Part shown: in pieces, positions 1 to 8,167 of the stretch
How positions within the stretch are numbered: the first letter of the stretch is position 1
Layout of the letters: each line of letters starts with the position of its first letter
Assembly: GCF_004360155.1 (NCBI RefSeq)
Contig: NZ_SAIS01000012.1
Location: 62,001 to 126,000 of the forward strand
Source: Paraglaciecola marina
GTDB taxonomy: Bacteria; Pseudomonadota; Gammaproteobacteria; Enterobacterales; Alteromonadaceae
Length of the DNA stretch: 64,000 nt
Direction of reading: 5' to 3'
Position numbers and translations under genes: made by a program
The notes under the pieces: model-generated
Told to the model about the DNA's origin: nothing
The model's input: the letters and a program-made list of their open reading frames with translations, nothing else
Databases searched by the model: none

Positions 1-1
1 T

Positions 2-784
2 AACCATTGCTTAGAAAAAAATATGTGGTTTGAGGTACATGCCGAAAACTACCTTATTCAAGGCGGTCCAAGGTTAGAAAGGCTTCAGGATATTGCACGG
101 GATTTCCCATTAAGTATTCATGGAGTAGGAGCCTCCTTAGGAGGGCCAGAACCGATTAATACAGCACATATAAAACGGCTCACTAACTTACTTAACTTGG
201 TGCCTACTGCAGCATTCTCTGAACATATTGCTTGGTCTGGAACAGAAGGCAATTATTTGGCTAATCTCATGCCGACCCCAGTGACAACAGAATCCTTAAA
301 TAATACCGCACATAACATTCAGCAGTTGCAAGAAGCACTTCAAAGACCAATATTAATAGAAAACCCAGCCAACTACCTAAACTTCAAAGGCGACATGTCT
401 GAGCCTGAATTCATGATGTCTCTAGTCCGAAAAACTGGCTGTGGAATTTTACTCGATGTTAATAACCTTTTCATCAGCGCTAATAACACAGGTATTGACC
501 CTCAAAGTTATATTGAAAACTTAGACCCAGCATCATTAGGTGAAATACACATTGCAGGCCATTCCACGGATCCCATTGAAAAAGACTTATTAATTGACTC
601 CCATGACAATGACATATCCAAAGGAGTATGGGACTTATTAGACAAGGCTCTGTCACATATAGGTCCCTGTCCTGTACTTATAGAAAGAGACGCTAATTTG
701 CCAACCTTCGATGTGCTGCTAAAAGAAAGAAACATGGCACAAAATCGAATTAACGCCCACAAAGAAGTAACCTTACATGAGTGA
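2..784 (+). CDS. bufB: MNIO (DUF692) family multinuclear non-heme iron oxidase, BufB-like, 5' partial
   Basis: The reading frame is open to the left edge (codons from base 2 onward, no stop), so the ATG at 23 is internal and the gene starts outside the window. Visible ligand-type motifs of the family are EVHAENY at the start, SEHIAW, ENPANY, LLDVNN and GEIHIAGH, in the expected order for a TIM-barrel that binds two or three irons. In known members the enzyme modifies cysteines of a small precursor peptide (BufA/HvfA type) with BufC as partner. The gene overlaps the next one by 8 bases, which fits translational coupling with BufC. The precursor gene is expected just upstream, outside the window. 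All seen ligand positions look intact. Confidence 0.9.
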   Translation, partial: NHCLEKNMWFEVHAENYLIQGGPRLERLQDIARDFPLSIHGVGASLGGPEPINTAHIKRLTNLLNLVPTAAFSEHIAWSGTEGNYLANLMPTPVTTESLNNTAHNIQQLQEALQRPILIENPANYLNFKGDMSEPEFMMSLVRKTGCGILLDVNNLFISANNTGIDPQSYIENLDPASLGEIHIAGHSTDPIEKDLLIDSHDNDISKGVWDLLDKALSHIGPCPVLIERDANLPTFDVLLKERNMAQNRINAHKEVTLHE

Positions 785-1517
785 GTTTCATACCGCACTT
801 ATAGAATATGTAAAAACTGGAAGCTTAGAAGATATAATGCCACATATATCTGACCTTGAAAGCAAACGTCGCTTAGCCGTTTATCGCAATACCTTCATAA
901 GCGGCTGCATTGATGGACTCACTAGAAAATACCCTAGTTGTGAGAAGCTATTAGGTGTAAACTTTTTTAAAACACTTGCCCGTGAATTTTCTATTACTAA
1001 TCCGCCTTCTAACCCTGTACTCAATGAATTTGGAGAGATCTTTCCAGAATATATTCGAGATGCACTTCACCAAACGCACCCGGATTTGAGCTATGTCTGG
1101 GATGTATGCCAATTAGACAGAGCTTGGCATCGTGCTTATTTTGCTGCCGAAAAAACGCCCCTCGATGAAGCAGCAATCGAAGCACTCGTAGTTGATATAG
1201 AAAATAAATCTTTGTCGCTGCATCCAAGTGTACAATTAGTAAAACTTGAGTGGGCAGTAACAAGCTTATGGTCACAACTTAGAGATAGTGACCTAAGTGA
1301 AGAAATATCAATCGAAGTCAACCCCAAAACCATTATGGTGTGGCGCGATTCTGAGACTATTTTACACAGAACTTTACTAGCATCGGAAGCGTTATTTATC
1401 AGTAGCATTTATGAAGGTAGAACCTTGGGAGAGTCAGCCGAAATAGCCATGCAAAGTGACGACTTAGATATCAGTAATACCTTTAGCCAACTTCTACTTA
1501 ATAACTTAATAACTTAA
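777..1517 (+). CDS. bufC: BufC/HvfC-type MNIO partner protein (DUF2063 N-terminal domain)
   Basis: 246 residues. The N-terminal ~100 residues carry the HvfC/BufC pattern, including RRLAVYRNTFISG, followed by a helical C-terminal part. The family is the obligatory partner of MNIO enzymes and is thought to present the precursor peptide; despite the old label of DNA-binding domain it is not expected to be a regulator. It overlaps bufB by 8 bases (ATG inside the bufB end). Its last codons and stop lie inside an 8-bp tandem repeat, so the C-terminal residues LNNLIT are repeat-encoded. Assignment rests on motif and gene order. Confidence 0.88.
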   Translation: MSEFHTALIEYVKTGSLEDIMPHISDLESKRRLAVYRNTFISGCIDGLTRKYPSCEKLLGVNFFKTLAREFSITNPPSNPVLNEFGEIFPEYIRDALHQTHPDLSYVWDVCQLDRAWHRAYFAAEKTPLDEAAIEALVVDIENKSLSLHPSVQLVKLEWAVTSLWSQLRDSDLSEEISIEVNPKTIMVWRDSETILHRTLLASEALFISSIYEGRTLGESAEIAMQSDDLDISNTFSQLLLNNLIT

Positions 1518-1540
1518 TAACTTAATAACTTAATAACTTA
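1496..1540. repeat. 8-bp tandem repeat (ACTTAATA, about 5.6 copies)
   Basis: The unit ACTTAATA repeats five full times plus ACTTA, without interruption. The array spans the bufC stop codon and runs up to the ribosome binding site (AAAAGG, 1539-1544) of the DoxX gene. Because the stop is met within the first repeats, gain or loss of units changes only the distance between the bufC stop and the doxX ribosome binding site, not the proteins. Confidence 0.9.
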
Positions 1541-1552
1541 AAAGGCACGCAC

Positions 1553-2071
1553 ATGATTAGTTTATACAAGAGCTTAACCGCAAAGCTCAACTTGTACTTA
1601 ACAGACATTACCCTTCTTACAGCTAGACTATTAGCAGCTAATGTTTTTTTTTCATCGGGAATGACCAAGTGGAACGGCTTTCTGAGCTTTAACCCTGAAA
1701 AATACGATCTGTTTCTATATGAGTTTTTCTGCCCAGATCCAATCCGTGAAGGGGCTCTATTATTGTGTGACGCAGAAACTCTAGATTATGTTGAAGGGTC
1801 TTCTATCATCACCTTTATCGAATCCTTAGCGGTTGGCGCGGGAGTAGCAGAGATAGTGTTCCCTATTATGCTAGCGCTAGGTATATTCACCCGCTTAGGT
1901 GCGGCAGGTTTAATTGGAATGACCTTATTTATCCAACTTGCAGTATTCCCAACTTGGGATCATTGGTGGAACCCCGCTGTTTGGTGGTTTGTAACACTAT
2001 TAACATTACTCAGCATGGGGCCTGGAAGGTTGTCGTTGGATAAATTGCTAGGATTAGAAAACAAACAATAA
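1553..2071 (+). CDS. DoxX family membrane protein of the MNIO operon
   Basis: 172 residues with about four hydrophobic segments (roughly residues 15-40, 85-110, 115-135, 140-160) and the DoxX-type start TARLLAANVFFSSGMTKWNGF. DoxX-like proteins are the usual third partner downstream of MNIO-BufC pairs; their role is not settled (redox or thiol stress in the inner membrane is proposed). There is a good AAAAGG ribosome site 8 bases before the ATG, preceded by the 8-bp repeat. It ends the operon, since a stem-loop and a convergent gene follow. Confidence 0.85.
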   Translation: MISLYKSLTAKLNLYLTDITLLTARLLAANVFFSSGMTKWNGFLSFNPEKYDLFLYEFFCPDPIREGALLLCDAETLDYVEGSSIITFIESLAVGAGVAEIVFPIMLALGIFTRLGAAGLIGMTLFIQLAVFPTWDHWWNPAVWWFVTLLTLLSMGPGRLSLDKLLGLENKQ

Positions 2072-2088
2072 GCTAACAGCATGCAAAA

Positions 2089-2114
2089 TACCTCTCAAAG
2101 CCCTTTGGGAGGTA
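2089..2114. terminator. Stem-loop between convergent doxX and M23 peptidase genes
   Basis: Arms 2089-2100 and 2103-2114 pair over 12 positions with one G.T wobble around a CC loop. On the minus strand the stem is followed by TTTTGC, on the plus strand there is no U-run, so it most likely ends the minus-strand transcript and perhaps both. Confidence 0.6.
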
Positions 2115-2123
2115 AACTTATGC

Positions 2124-2936
2124 CTAACGTTTCGGCACCAATAAGGCTGGATCTAGCCTTTCTTTAAACCAATTAATACGCCAATCTAAATGCGCACCCG
2201 TTACTCTTCCTGTAGCACCAATTTCTGCCACTAAATCACCCTGTTTTACTTTAGTACCGGCAGTAACAAGGCCTTTACTTAAATGTAAAAAAGTCGAGGT
2301 CACACCAAACCCGTGGTCAATAATCATAGTACCACCAGAGTAATACATATCTGGCTCAAACAAGGTCACTATGCCATCAGCAGGAGCATAAACAGGCGTA
2401 CCAGTTGGCCCAGCAACATCTAATCCAAAATGAGGTCGTTTGGGTGTGCCATTAAACACTCGGCGGCTACCATACACTCCGCTAATTGGACCTTCAGCTG
2501 GCCAAATAAAGTCTTGGGTAAAATCCAACCTATCATCATTATTTGTACGAGCATTGCCAATTTGTTGATTATCTTTTCTGATGCGAGCAAAAACATCTTT
2601 TGAGGGGCTAACGTATTTGCTCGCCACTCCCTCAATTTTTTGTTCTTGGTAAGTACGCTTGTACAATGTAATAATTTTGCTGTGTTGAAGGCCGTTTTTA
2701 TCTTGCCATTTAAGTTGGTGTTCAAGTGCTGCATCACGACCAAAACCAAATGCAAATTGCCCCCCATCTGATATTTTAATAGCCTTATCATCTAACCAAA
2801 CTTGGCTACCAGCAGGTAACTGACCACGAATAAGACTGCCTTGTGTTAAAACACCTTTAAGCACAACATCACTTGCTGTTACATTAAAACTAATCAATAA
2901 AAAGGCGACACACAAACCTAACCTAAGCAAAAGCAA
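2124..2936 (-). CDS. M23 family metallopeptidase (LytM domain), exported
   Basis: 270 residues: hydrophobic N-terminus (MLLLRLGLCVAFLLISFNVTAS) as signal peptide, a ~110-residue N-terminal region, then a LytM domain from about residue 145. Zinc ligand motif HFGLDVAG is present and GVTSTFLHL fits the catalytic core, but the usual C-terminal HxH is HLD (GAHLDWRINWF), so the third zinc ligand would be Asp or the enzyme is altered. Known family members cut peptidoglycan cross-links or activate amidases. The start overlaps the upstream queD-like gene by 14 bases, indicating one transcript. Confidence 0.85.
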   Translation of the reverse strand: MLLLRLGLCVAFLLISFNVTASDVVLKGVLTQGSLIRGQLPAGSQVWLDDKAIKISDGGQFAFGFGRDAALEHQLKWQDKNGLQHSKIITLYKRTYQEQKIEGVASKYVSPSKDVFARIRKDNQQIGNARTNNDDRLDFTQDFIWPAEGPISGVYGSRRVFNGTPKRPHFGLDVAGPTGTPVYAPADGIVTLFEPDMYYSGGTMIIDHGFGVTSTFLHLSKGLVTAGTKVKQGDLVAEIGATGRVTGAHLDWRINWFKERLDPALLVPKR

Positions 2937-3798
2937 TAGCTCCTTTACCTACCCCTTCATAAGCCAATACTTTAAAGTCACATTCAGGTGTTAGTCGCTT
3001 ATGTTCATCTGCCATATATTGTGCCAAACACTCAACAGTAGTATCAGTTTCAAGCATTTCAGATTCAGCTTTCGGGATGGCTAATTCAAACCTACCCTGT
3101 GATGCTTCATAAGCAAAAACATGATGTTGTTCAAAATCACCTTTTTCTATCTCAAAAGAGGTTTGCTCAGGCTTTACTATATCTTCTGAAGAACCAATAT
3201 AAATATCGCACCAACGCTTTGCCCAATACTCCTGCCACTTTATGCTTTCTTTGTGATCTTCAAACACTACTACTTTTGAACGGTGGCCATGGGCAATACG
3301 TTGACAATTACCATCATGCTTCTTTAAACCGTGGGTATAATGATAATAGGGAGTATTAATCACCTCAGCCCGCAAGTTAAGCTCTATACCTGCTACATTT
3401 TCAGGTAAATGAGTAGCAATAACATCTTTAAGGTAGTCACTAACTGAAGGCATAGTCACTTCGTCTGAATAAACAAATGCATAGGCTTCAGCAGGGCAAT
3501 TAAGGTGAATAGACTTATTGTCCGCTCGCATAAAATCAACCTTCACTCTATCCGTCTTTTCATTCTGCTTAACTACACTAAACTCATGCTCTACTGGCAC
3601 TAGCAACTTGTGGTCTATGTATTCATCAATCAAATATTTAAGTTGTTTTTTGACCTTACCAAAATCTAACACCATGCTTTCTTCATTTAAATCACCGTTG
3701 AGGATCACGTCAACGATCCAGCTTTCTCCTACCATTCCCCGCTTTGGGCACAGATAAGAAAAATCCATCACGGTTAAATCATTCACAAATAATTGCAT
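2923..3798 (-). CDS. 6-pyruvoyl-tetrahydropterin synthase / 6-carboxytetrahydropterin synthase-like protein, two-half form
   Basis: 291 residues, more than twice a normal QueD (~120). The N-terminal half resembles the QueD C-terminal part (VLDFGKVKKQLKYLIDEYIDHKLL, split here around the DFGKVK and IDHKLL motifs) but lacks the HGH zinc motif, having VGESWIV instead. The C-terminal half has the missing elements: YHYTHG and CQRIAHGHRSKVVVF, i.e. the Cys nucleophile and HGH zinc ligands. It therefore looks like a pseudo-duplicated fold in which the two halves share one active site. QueD acts in queuosine (7-deazaguanine) synthesis; whether this longer form does the same is not shown. Co-transcribed with the M23 gene. 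Confidence 0.75.
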   Translation of the reverse strand: MQLFVNDLTVMDFSYLCPKRGMVGESWIVDVILNGDLNEESMVLDFGKVKKQLKYLIDEYIDHKLLVPVEHEFSVVKQNEKTDRVKVDFMRADNKSIHLNCPAEAYAFVYSDEVTMPSVSDYLKDVIATHLPENVAGIELNLRAEVINTPYYHYTHGLKKHDGNCQRIAHGHRSKVVVFEDHKESIKWQEYWAKRWCDIYIGSSEDIVKPEQTSFEIEKGDFEQHHVFAYEASQGRFELAIPKAESEMLETDTTVECLAQYMADEHKRLTPECDFKVLAYEGVGKGAIAFA

Positions 3799-3891
3799 AA
3801 AAAAGTATCGTTACCTTGTTCACTTACATACTGAAAAAATAATCTAGCAAATCTAACATTTAGATTTAACTATCTACCCATTACCCTAGAA

Positions 3892-4959
3892 TCAACTTTG
3901 TGACTTTAAGAGTTGGTCTTTTAGGTTAGGTGGAATGCCGCGGATCATCAAAGTGTCAGAGCCCGCATCATAACTGACTCGATCACCTAATAATTTACGC
4001 TCAAAACTTAAGGAAACCCCTCCACCTTGGCCACTGAATTTTGCCAAGGTTTTAAGGGCACTTCGGTCAGCCTGAAACTGCTCTTCAACAGGTACTTCAG
4101 CTTGTTGATTAAATGCCTCAAAACTGACATGGTCGCTTGGCAGTTTAGCCGCTAATTCTTGAATTTGGATATCTTCGCCTTGTTCGAGTTTCTGTTTGTA
4201 ATATTCAGAAACCGTATCTCGAGCCTGATGTTTCTCCTCAGGGTCAAGTTGCTCGGCTGCTAAAAAAGCATCAACGGTAGTCAGTAGCTGTTTATTTTGT
4301 TGCTTAACGTCAACTAACTCTTCACAACCAACAAAATGCATAAAAAAGTCAGACACTTTACGACCCATGCGGCCTTTAATAAAACTGATATACCTTTGCT
4401 GTTCTGCCGATACCGCAAGTTGTGTCAAATCTATTCTTACCGCCAGCTGCATTTTACTAAGATCTAAGTGATCACTGCTGGTTAATTCCAGTTCACGGTT
4501 TATTTCAACATGGTGCTTGGTATTGATTATCGCAATCATCAAGTAATCAGTCGCTAAAAACTGATAATGACTAAATACTACAAAGCCCGTTTCAAGGGTC
4601 CCTGTATCTATCAAAGATTTTTTTAATAGCTCACTTGCTTGAATACTAAACTCAACAAAATCAGTGGTTTCATCCTGCATATCTTGCAACATATTTTTGA
4701 ACGGAACCGAGTGAGGCGTAAGGGTTTTCTCTTCTTCGTCATCAGATTCTTTACTTACACTGACGATTTCTGCGTTTTCTGTAACAAAACCACCCACCCC
4801 TTTTCCGGGTTTAGTATTAAAAGCATGGTTAATTTGCTGCGCCAAGTTTTCAATTTCTGGGTTCACATCAAAGCAGCTAGTTCTGGGAACAAGGGTTAGC
4901 TCTTGCTGTTGATTAACAGCTAATTGATGTACAACAAAATGATGAATTAAAGCACTCAC
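3892..4959 (-). CDS. yejK: Nucleoid-associated protein YejK (NdpA)
   Basis: 355 residues, slightly longer than the ~335 of E. coli YejK. The N-terminus (MSALIHHFVVHQLAV) and the later FIKGRMGRKVSDFFMHFVG segment are typical of the family, a nucleoid-associated protein that also binds topoisomerases. An acidic stretch ESDDEEEK near residue 75 is an extra loop. It is divergent from yejL-yejM, exactly as in enterobacteria, which supports the call. Confidence 0.92.
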   Translation of the reverse strand: MSALIHHFVVHQLAVNQQQELTLVPRTSCFDVNPEIENLAQQINHAFNTKPGKGVGGFVTENAEIVSVSKESDDEEEKTLTPHSVPFKNMLQDMQDETTDFVEFSIQASELLKKSLIDTGTLETGFVVFSHYQFLATDYLMIAIINTKHHVEINRELELTSSDHLDLSKMQLAVRIDLTQLAVSAEQQRYISFIKGRMGRKVSDFFMHFVGCEELVDVKQQNKQLLTTVDAFLAAEQLDPEEKHQARDTVSEYYKQKLEQGEDIQIQELAAKLPSDHVSFEAFNQQAEVPVEEQFQADRSALKTLAKFSGQGGGVSLSFERKLLGDRVSYDAGSDTLMIRGIPPNLKDQLLKSQS

Positions 4960-5073
4960 ATTTTTTCCTCAAAGTAATTAAATTCGTTCAGTTACAGTTG
5001 GTTGATAGCAATTTTAATGGACCATTGTTACTATCGCCTTAAATATACAAGTAAAATATCTGAGCCTATCCGT

Positions 5074-5292
5074 ATGCCACAACAATCCAAATATTCTGAC
5101 AGCCAATTTGAAGGCATCATGCATGACATTATTATTGCGTTAGAAAAACACCAAGCCAACAGAGATTTATCTCTTATGGTATTAGGCAACCTAATCACCA
5201 ATATATTTCAGCAACAAGTAGGCGATAATCAGCGCGAACAAATGGCCGAACAGTTTACACAAGTGCTGCTTAAAAGTATCAATGGAAAATAA
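5074..5292 (+). CDS. yejL: YejL (DUF1414) small conserved protein
   Basis: 72 residues, MPQQSKYSDSQFEGIM then DLSLMVLGNLITNIF, matching the YejL family (about 75 residues, unknown function). I chose the ATG at 5074 rather than 5002 because family members begin MPQxSxYSD and the extra 24 residues have no counterpart. The gene sits 24 bases before the yejM-like gene and divergent from yejK. Confidence 0.88.
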   Translation: MPQQSKYSDSQFEGIMHDIIIALEKHQANRDLSLMVLGNLITNIFQQQVGDNQREQMAEQFTQVLLKSINGK

Positions 5293-5316
5293 AAAAGTTA
5301 AAGGTAAACCAAGCCT

Positions 5317-6855
5317 ATGATTTTAGCTGAAACACCCCGTCGTAAATTAATTACCCAATTAGTCACTTGGGGTCATTGGTTTACGCTGCAAAATATAGTA
5401 GTCGCCATAATTATTGCGGCTATCTATATTTTAAACTCTCCTGCTCCCGTAACTGCATTAGGTAATCTGTACCTATTTACTAATTGGGTTAGCCATATTG
5501 GTTTTTTAACCTTTTTTGGTTTCGTAATCTTAATTTTACCATTGTGTTATTTATTATCTAACGCTAAAGCCGTTAAAATAATTAGTTCGATTGTTGCAGC
5601 CTCAGGCCTTGCTCTGCTTGCTTTTGATGCTTTATTGTATAATAAGTTTGGGGTGCACTTAAGCATAAACTCTGCTGATTTAATACGTGACGAAGCACAA
5701 ACCGTAATGTCAGATTTTGGATGGCAACAATGGGGCTTTCTAACTTTGCTATTTATTGTGTGGTTTTCTTTTCAATTAGTGGTTGCCAATGCACTATGGC
5801 AGCGTGTTAAACGCCTTCAAAAAAGAAAACTGGGCTTACCTATTAGCAGTTTTTTTGTGGCCTGTTTTGTTATCAGCCATGGTTTACATGTTTGGGCCGA
5901 CGCCAAACTGTATCAACCTATTGTTAAGCAAGATAATATGTTCCCGCTTTCTTACCCAGCCACAGCAAAAACATTAATGTCTCGCTATAGCCTGCTAGAT
6001 ATTGAAGACTATCAACAGCGCAAAGCCTTACAATTCGATCAAACCATAAATGGTATCAATTACCCTACAGCGCCCGTTTATTGCGCTGTTCAAAACAATC
6101 AAAAAGTACTCCTATTAGGTTTAGTTGATGGCAAAATATCCGGTACTATCTCGGGTATTTCATCTCTGGGCAAACATTATGGTTTGCAATCTAATCTAGA
6201 GAGCAGCATCAATACTGTTTTATACGGATTGCCTGAGCTATACCACAATGCACTAAGCGAATATGACCCAATACTACTGAGTTTACCGGCTTCTATGGGT
6301 TTAGATATCAATGTGTTTTCAGAACAGAAGCTTCCCTCTAAGCTTAATCAATACATTCATAGTTGGGACGAGTTTAAAAGCAGTGTTCAACATATTGAAA
6401 GTAATCTAGCGATAGGATTTATCAATAGTGATAATTTGTCGCAGTTATTGACACCAGAAGTCCAAAGTCAATATCAAATTTTAATTACTGATTTAAGTCA
6501 TTCAAAGGCTTTACCCAGCCAATTGTTTAGTAATATAAATATCAATAAACAGATGTCTAGCCATGAAGATTTAGCGCCAACTGTTTTAAATTTGTTAGGT
6601 TGCACAGCAAACGCTAATACATATAGTACAGGCAGCGATTTAACTAATACTAATAAACGACGCTATATCGTTAGCACTCAAGGCAGTAAAGTGCTGCTAC
6701 TTACTGGCACAGAAAGAATAGAAATAATGAACAATGGTAATGTGCGTATTTTCAACTTACAGAGCAATGAAGAAGTATTCAGCCCCGTTGATACAGGCTT
6801 ACTTAGCCAAGGCATTAAACACCTGAGTAGCTTTTCCTCTAAGCGCCCTTTATAG
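5317..6855 (+). CDS. yejM: YejM/PbgA-like inner-membrane protein (DUF3413) with shortened periplasmic domain
   Basis: 512 residues against about 586 in E. coli. The N-terminal ~190 residues hold five transmembrane segments and the characteristic VTWGHWF start; SHGLHVWADAKLYQPI and PLSYPATAKTLM match the linker after the membrane part. The C-terminal end (RRYIVSTQGSKVLLLTG and onward) also matches. The middle of the periplasmic alkaline-phosphatase-fold domain is about 70 residues shorter and poorly conserved. In E. coli YejM senses lipopolysaccharide through LapB/FtsH and is not a true hydrolase. The N-terminal part needed for that role is kept here, so function is probably regulatory; this is inference. 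Confidence 0.85.
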   Translation: MILAETPRRKLITQLVTWGHWFTLQNIVVAIIIAAIYILNSPAPVTALGNLYLFTNWVSHIGFLTFFGFVILILPLCYLLSNAKAVKIISSIVAASGLALLAFDALLYNKFGVHLSINSADLIRDEAQTVMSDFGWQQWGFLTLLFIVWFSFQLVVANALWQRVKRLQKRKLGLPISSFFVACFVISHGLHVWADAKLYQPIVKQDNMFPLSYPATAKTLMSRYSLLDIEDYQQRKALQFDQTINGINYPTAPVYCAVQNNQKVLLLGLVDGKISGTISGISSLGKHYGLQSNLESSINTVLYGLPELYHNALSEYDPILLSLPASMGLDINVFSEQKLPSKLNQYIHSWDEFKSSVQHIESNLAIGFINSDNLSQLLTPEVQSQYQILITDLSHSKALPSQLFSNININKQMSSHEDLAPTVLNLLGCTANANTYSTGSDLTNTNKRRYIVSTQGSKVLLLTGTERIEIMNNGNVRIFNLQSNEEVFSPVDTGLLSQGIKHLSSFSSKRPL

Positions 6856-6863
6856 CTCATTAA

Positions 6864-6907
6864 TTAGGTTCCACCTAGTGTGTAATAAATGCTAAGTGGG
6901 AACTTAA
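6864..6907 (+). terminator. Imperfect inverted repeat after yejM
   Basis: Arms 6864-6878 and 6892-6907 pair imperfectly around a 13-base loop, just after the yejM stop. There is no U-run, so terminator function is uncertain. Confidence 0.35.
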
Positions 6908-7049
6908 TAGTTTTCACTAAAGTACAGTTTGCCACGAACCTAAACAGCCCTTTCTCCAAAGGCACTTCTATTTACTGTTAACGCCAGCAATCATGCCCAT
7001 GATTATTTTACGTCTTGAATTAGCCTTGACATGATTTCCAATCAGACCT

Positions 7050-7080
7050 AACCTTAATGATAACAATTATCATTAAGGTT
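7050..7080. promoter_or_regulatory. Fur box in a 31-bp palindrome
   Basis: Perfect 14-base inverted arms (7050-7063 and 7067-7080) around a 3-base centre. The core TGATAACAATTATCA (7058-7072) differs at one position from the 7-1-7 Fur consensus. It ends 10 bases before the start codon of the first small gene, so bound Fur would block transcription or overlap the transcription start. Confidence 0.85.
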
Positions 7081-7090
7081 ATATTCACTT

Positions 7091-7495
7091 ATGTCCACTC
7101 ACTATTCTTTTGTTTTTTACTCCTTAGAATTGGCAGTACGTTATGGTAACAATAGTAAAGAAAGTTATGATGATATTAGTTGCTATGTTCACCTAGCGTT
7201 AGAAAGGGCCAAGAAACTTAATAGCATTAAAGCTGTAAAAAACGCACATCTACGCATAGTAGATACTTTAGTAGAAACTATGTGCGACAGCTGTCATAAC
7301 AAAAACTGGCGTATTCAGTGTCACCGCTACCTTAAAAAACTCATGCCACTATTATTTGAAATTCTCGACCAAACTGATTACGAGAAAAAAATTGAAGAAA
7401 TTGAAACCTTATACTCGTACTTTATTTGCCAAAATGAAAACAAACCACTAGCTAATTCACATAAAAGGAATCACTCATTTTTAACAAAAAAATAA
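7091..7495 (+). CDS. Unknown small helical protein, Fur-controlled
   Basis: 134 residues, no recognised domain. It is mostly helical by composition, with several Cys/His in the middle (ETMCDSCHNKNW and CHRYL), a CxxCH-like arrangement that is not accompanied by a signal peptide, so heme attachment is not expected. A near-perfect Fur box lies immediately upstream, and the next gene encodes another small helical protein, so both are probably made under iron limitation as part of the imelysin block. Function cannot be named. Confidence 0.7.
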   Translation: MSTHYSFVFYSLELAVRYGNNSKESYDDISCYVHLALERAKKLNSIKAVKNAHLRIVDTLVETMCDSCHNKNWRIQCHRYLKKLMPLLFEILDQTDYEKKIEEIETLYSYFICQNENKPLANSHKRNHSFLTKK

Positions 7496-7537
7496 ATATT
7501 TAAACTGGGTCTCATTACTAATGAATGAGAGGTTTTA

Positions 7538-7969
7538 ATGTCTGAATACCACTATTTGTGTCCTATAAATAAGCTTTGGGTAGATAGTCATCCCAAAGAA
7601 GCATTTAGTCGAATTTTGGAAAATAAAAAACATGCAGAACAGCTACTTAAAAAGCAACACCACAAACAAGCTATAGCATTTTTAGGACGGGCATTTGAAA
7701 CAGCAGAAATGATTTTTGATAATCGCATAGAGTCAACGCAGTTAACCATCACATTAACAGGATTAGCAATCATGTTAGCTCATGCTTATGCCAAGATCAG
7801 TAAAGTAGATATTGCCACTGCTATATTGCAGCGTTTACGTCAAAAAATACAAAGAGAAATCAAATGCACGGTAGGATATTCAACCAAGGTAGTGTATTTC
7901 GAACATTGTATACAGGCAATTACTGAGGCCCGCAGCGATCTGAGTTTTCAGTCTCAAGATATCAAGTAG
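7538..7969 (+). CDS. Unknown small TPR-like helical protein
   Basis: 143 residues. Helix-pair pattern (AEQLLKKQHHKQAIAFLGRA, then LAHAYAKISKVDIATAIL) looks like degenerate TPR helices; from memory the layout recalls DUF2753-type Vibrio proteins, but I could not verify this. No signal peptide. It follows the Fur-controlled gene by 42 bases with a GAGAGG ribosome site that lies at the foot of a short hairpin (arms 7510-7516 and 7524-7530). Likely co-transcribed with its upstream neighbour and iron-regulated by inference. Confidence 0.65.
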   Translation: MSEYHYLCPINKLWVDSHPKEAFSRILENKKHAEQLLKKQHHKQAIAFLGRAFETAEMIFDNRIESTQLTITLTGLAIMLAHAYAKISKVDIATAILQRLRQKIQREIKCTVGYSTKVVYFEHCIQAITEARSDLSFQSQDIK

Positions 7970-8128
7970 TCCCATTAAGTAATCGCCAGCACGGCCAAAT
8001 CACAAATCAAGCACTGTCAAAGTTTGCCTTAATATAAAAATAACATGCCCCAAAATAGCCGAAGAGCTTAGAGCAATTTTTTTTAAAAAAGTTTCTTAAT
8101 TCCTTGACTTTTACTTAACACGACAGAT

Positions 8129-8147
8129 AATGAGAACAATTCTCATT
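8129..8147. promoter_or_regulatory. Fur box upstream of the imelysin lipoprotein gene
   Basis: AATGAGAACAATTCTCATT: 8-base inverted arms around CAA, matching the TGAGAAT-type Fur operator of Vibrio/Shewanella relatives. It lies 20 bases before the chosen start at 8168, so the imelysin gene has its own iron-controlled promoter. Confidence 0.82.
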
Positions 8148-8167
8148 TTAAGTCAATGGAAAAATTA

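Noticed and set aside
1-25. ATG at 23 as the true start of the MNIO gene
   Set aside because: The frame is open to base 2, and family members extend well upstream of the EVHAENY-like motif, so the gene is cut by the window edge.
3849-3867. AT-rich inverted repeat AAATCTAA / TTAGATTT between yejK and the queD-like gene
   Set aside because: All A/T-rich with a 3-base centre and no T-run; too likely by chance at this base composition to call a terminator or operator.
7276-7320. CxxCH heme motif in the first small Fur-controlled protein
   Set aside because: No signal peptide, so covalent heme attachment in the periplasm is not possible for this product.
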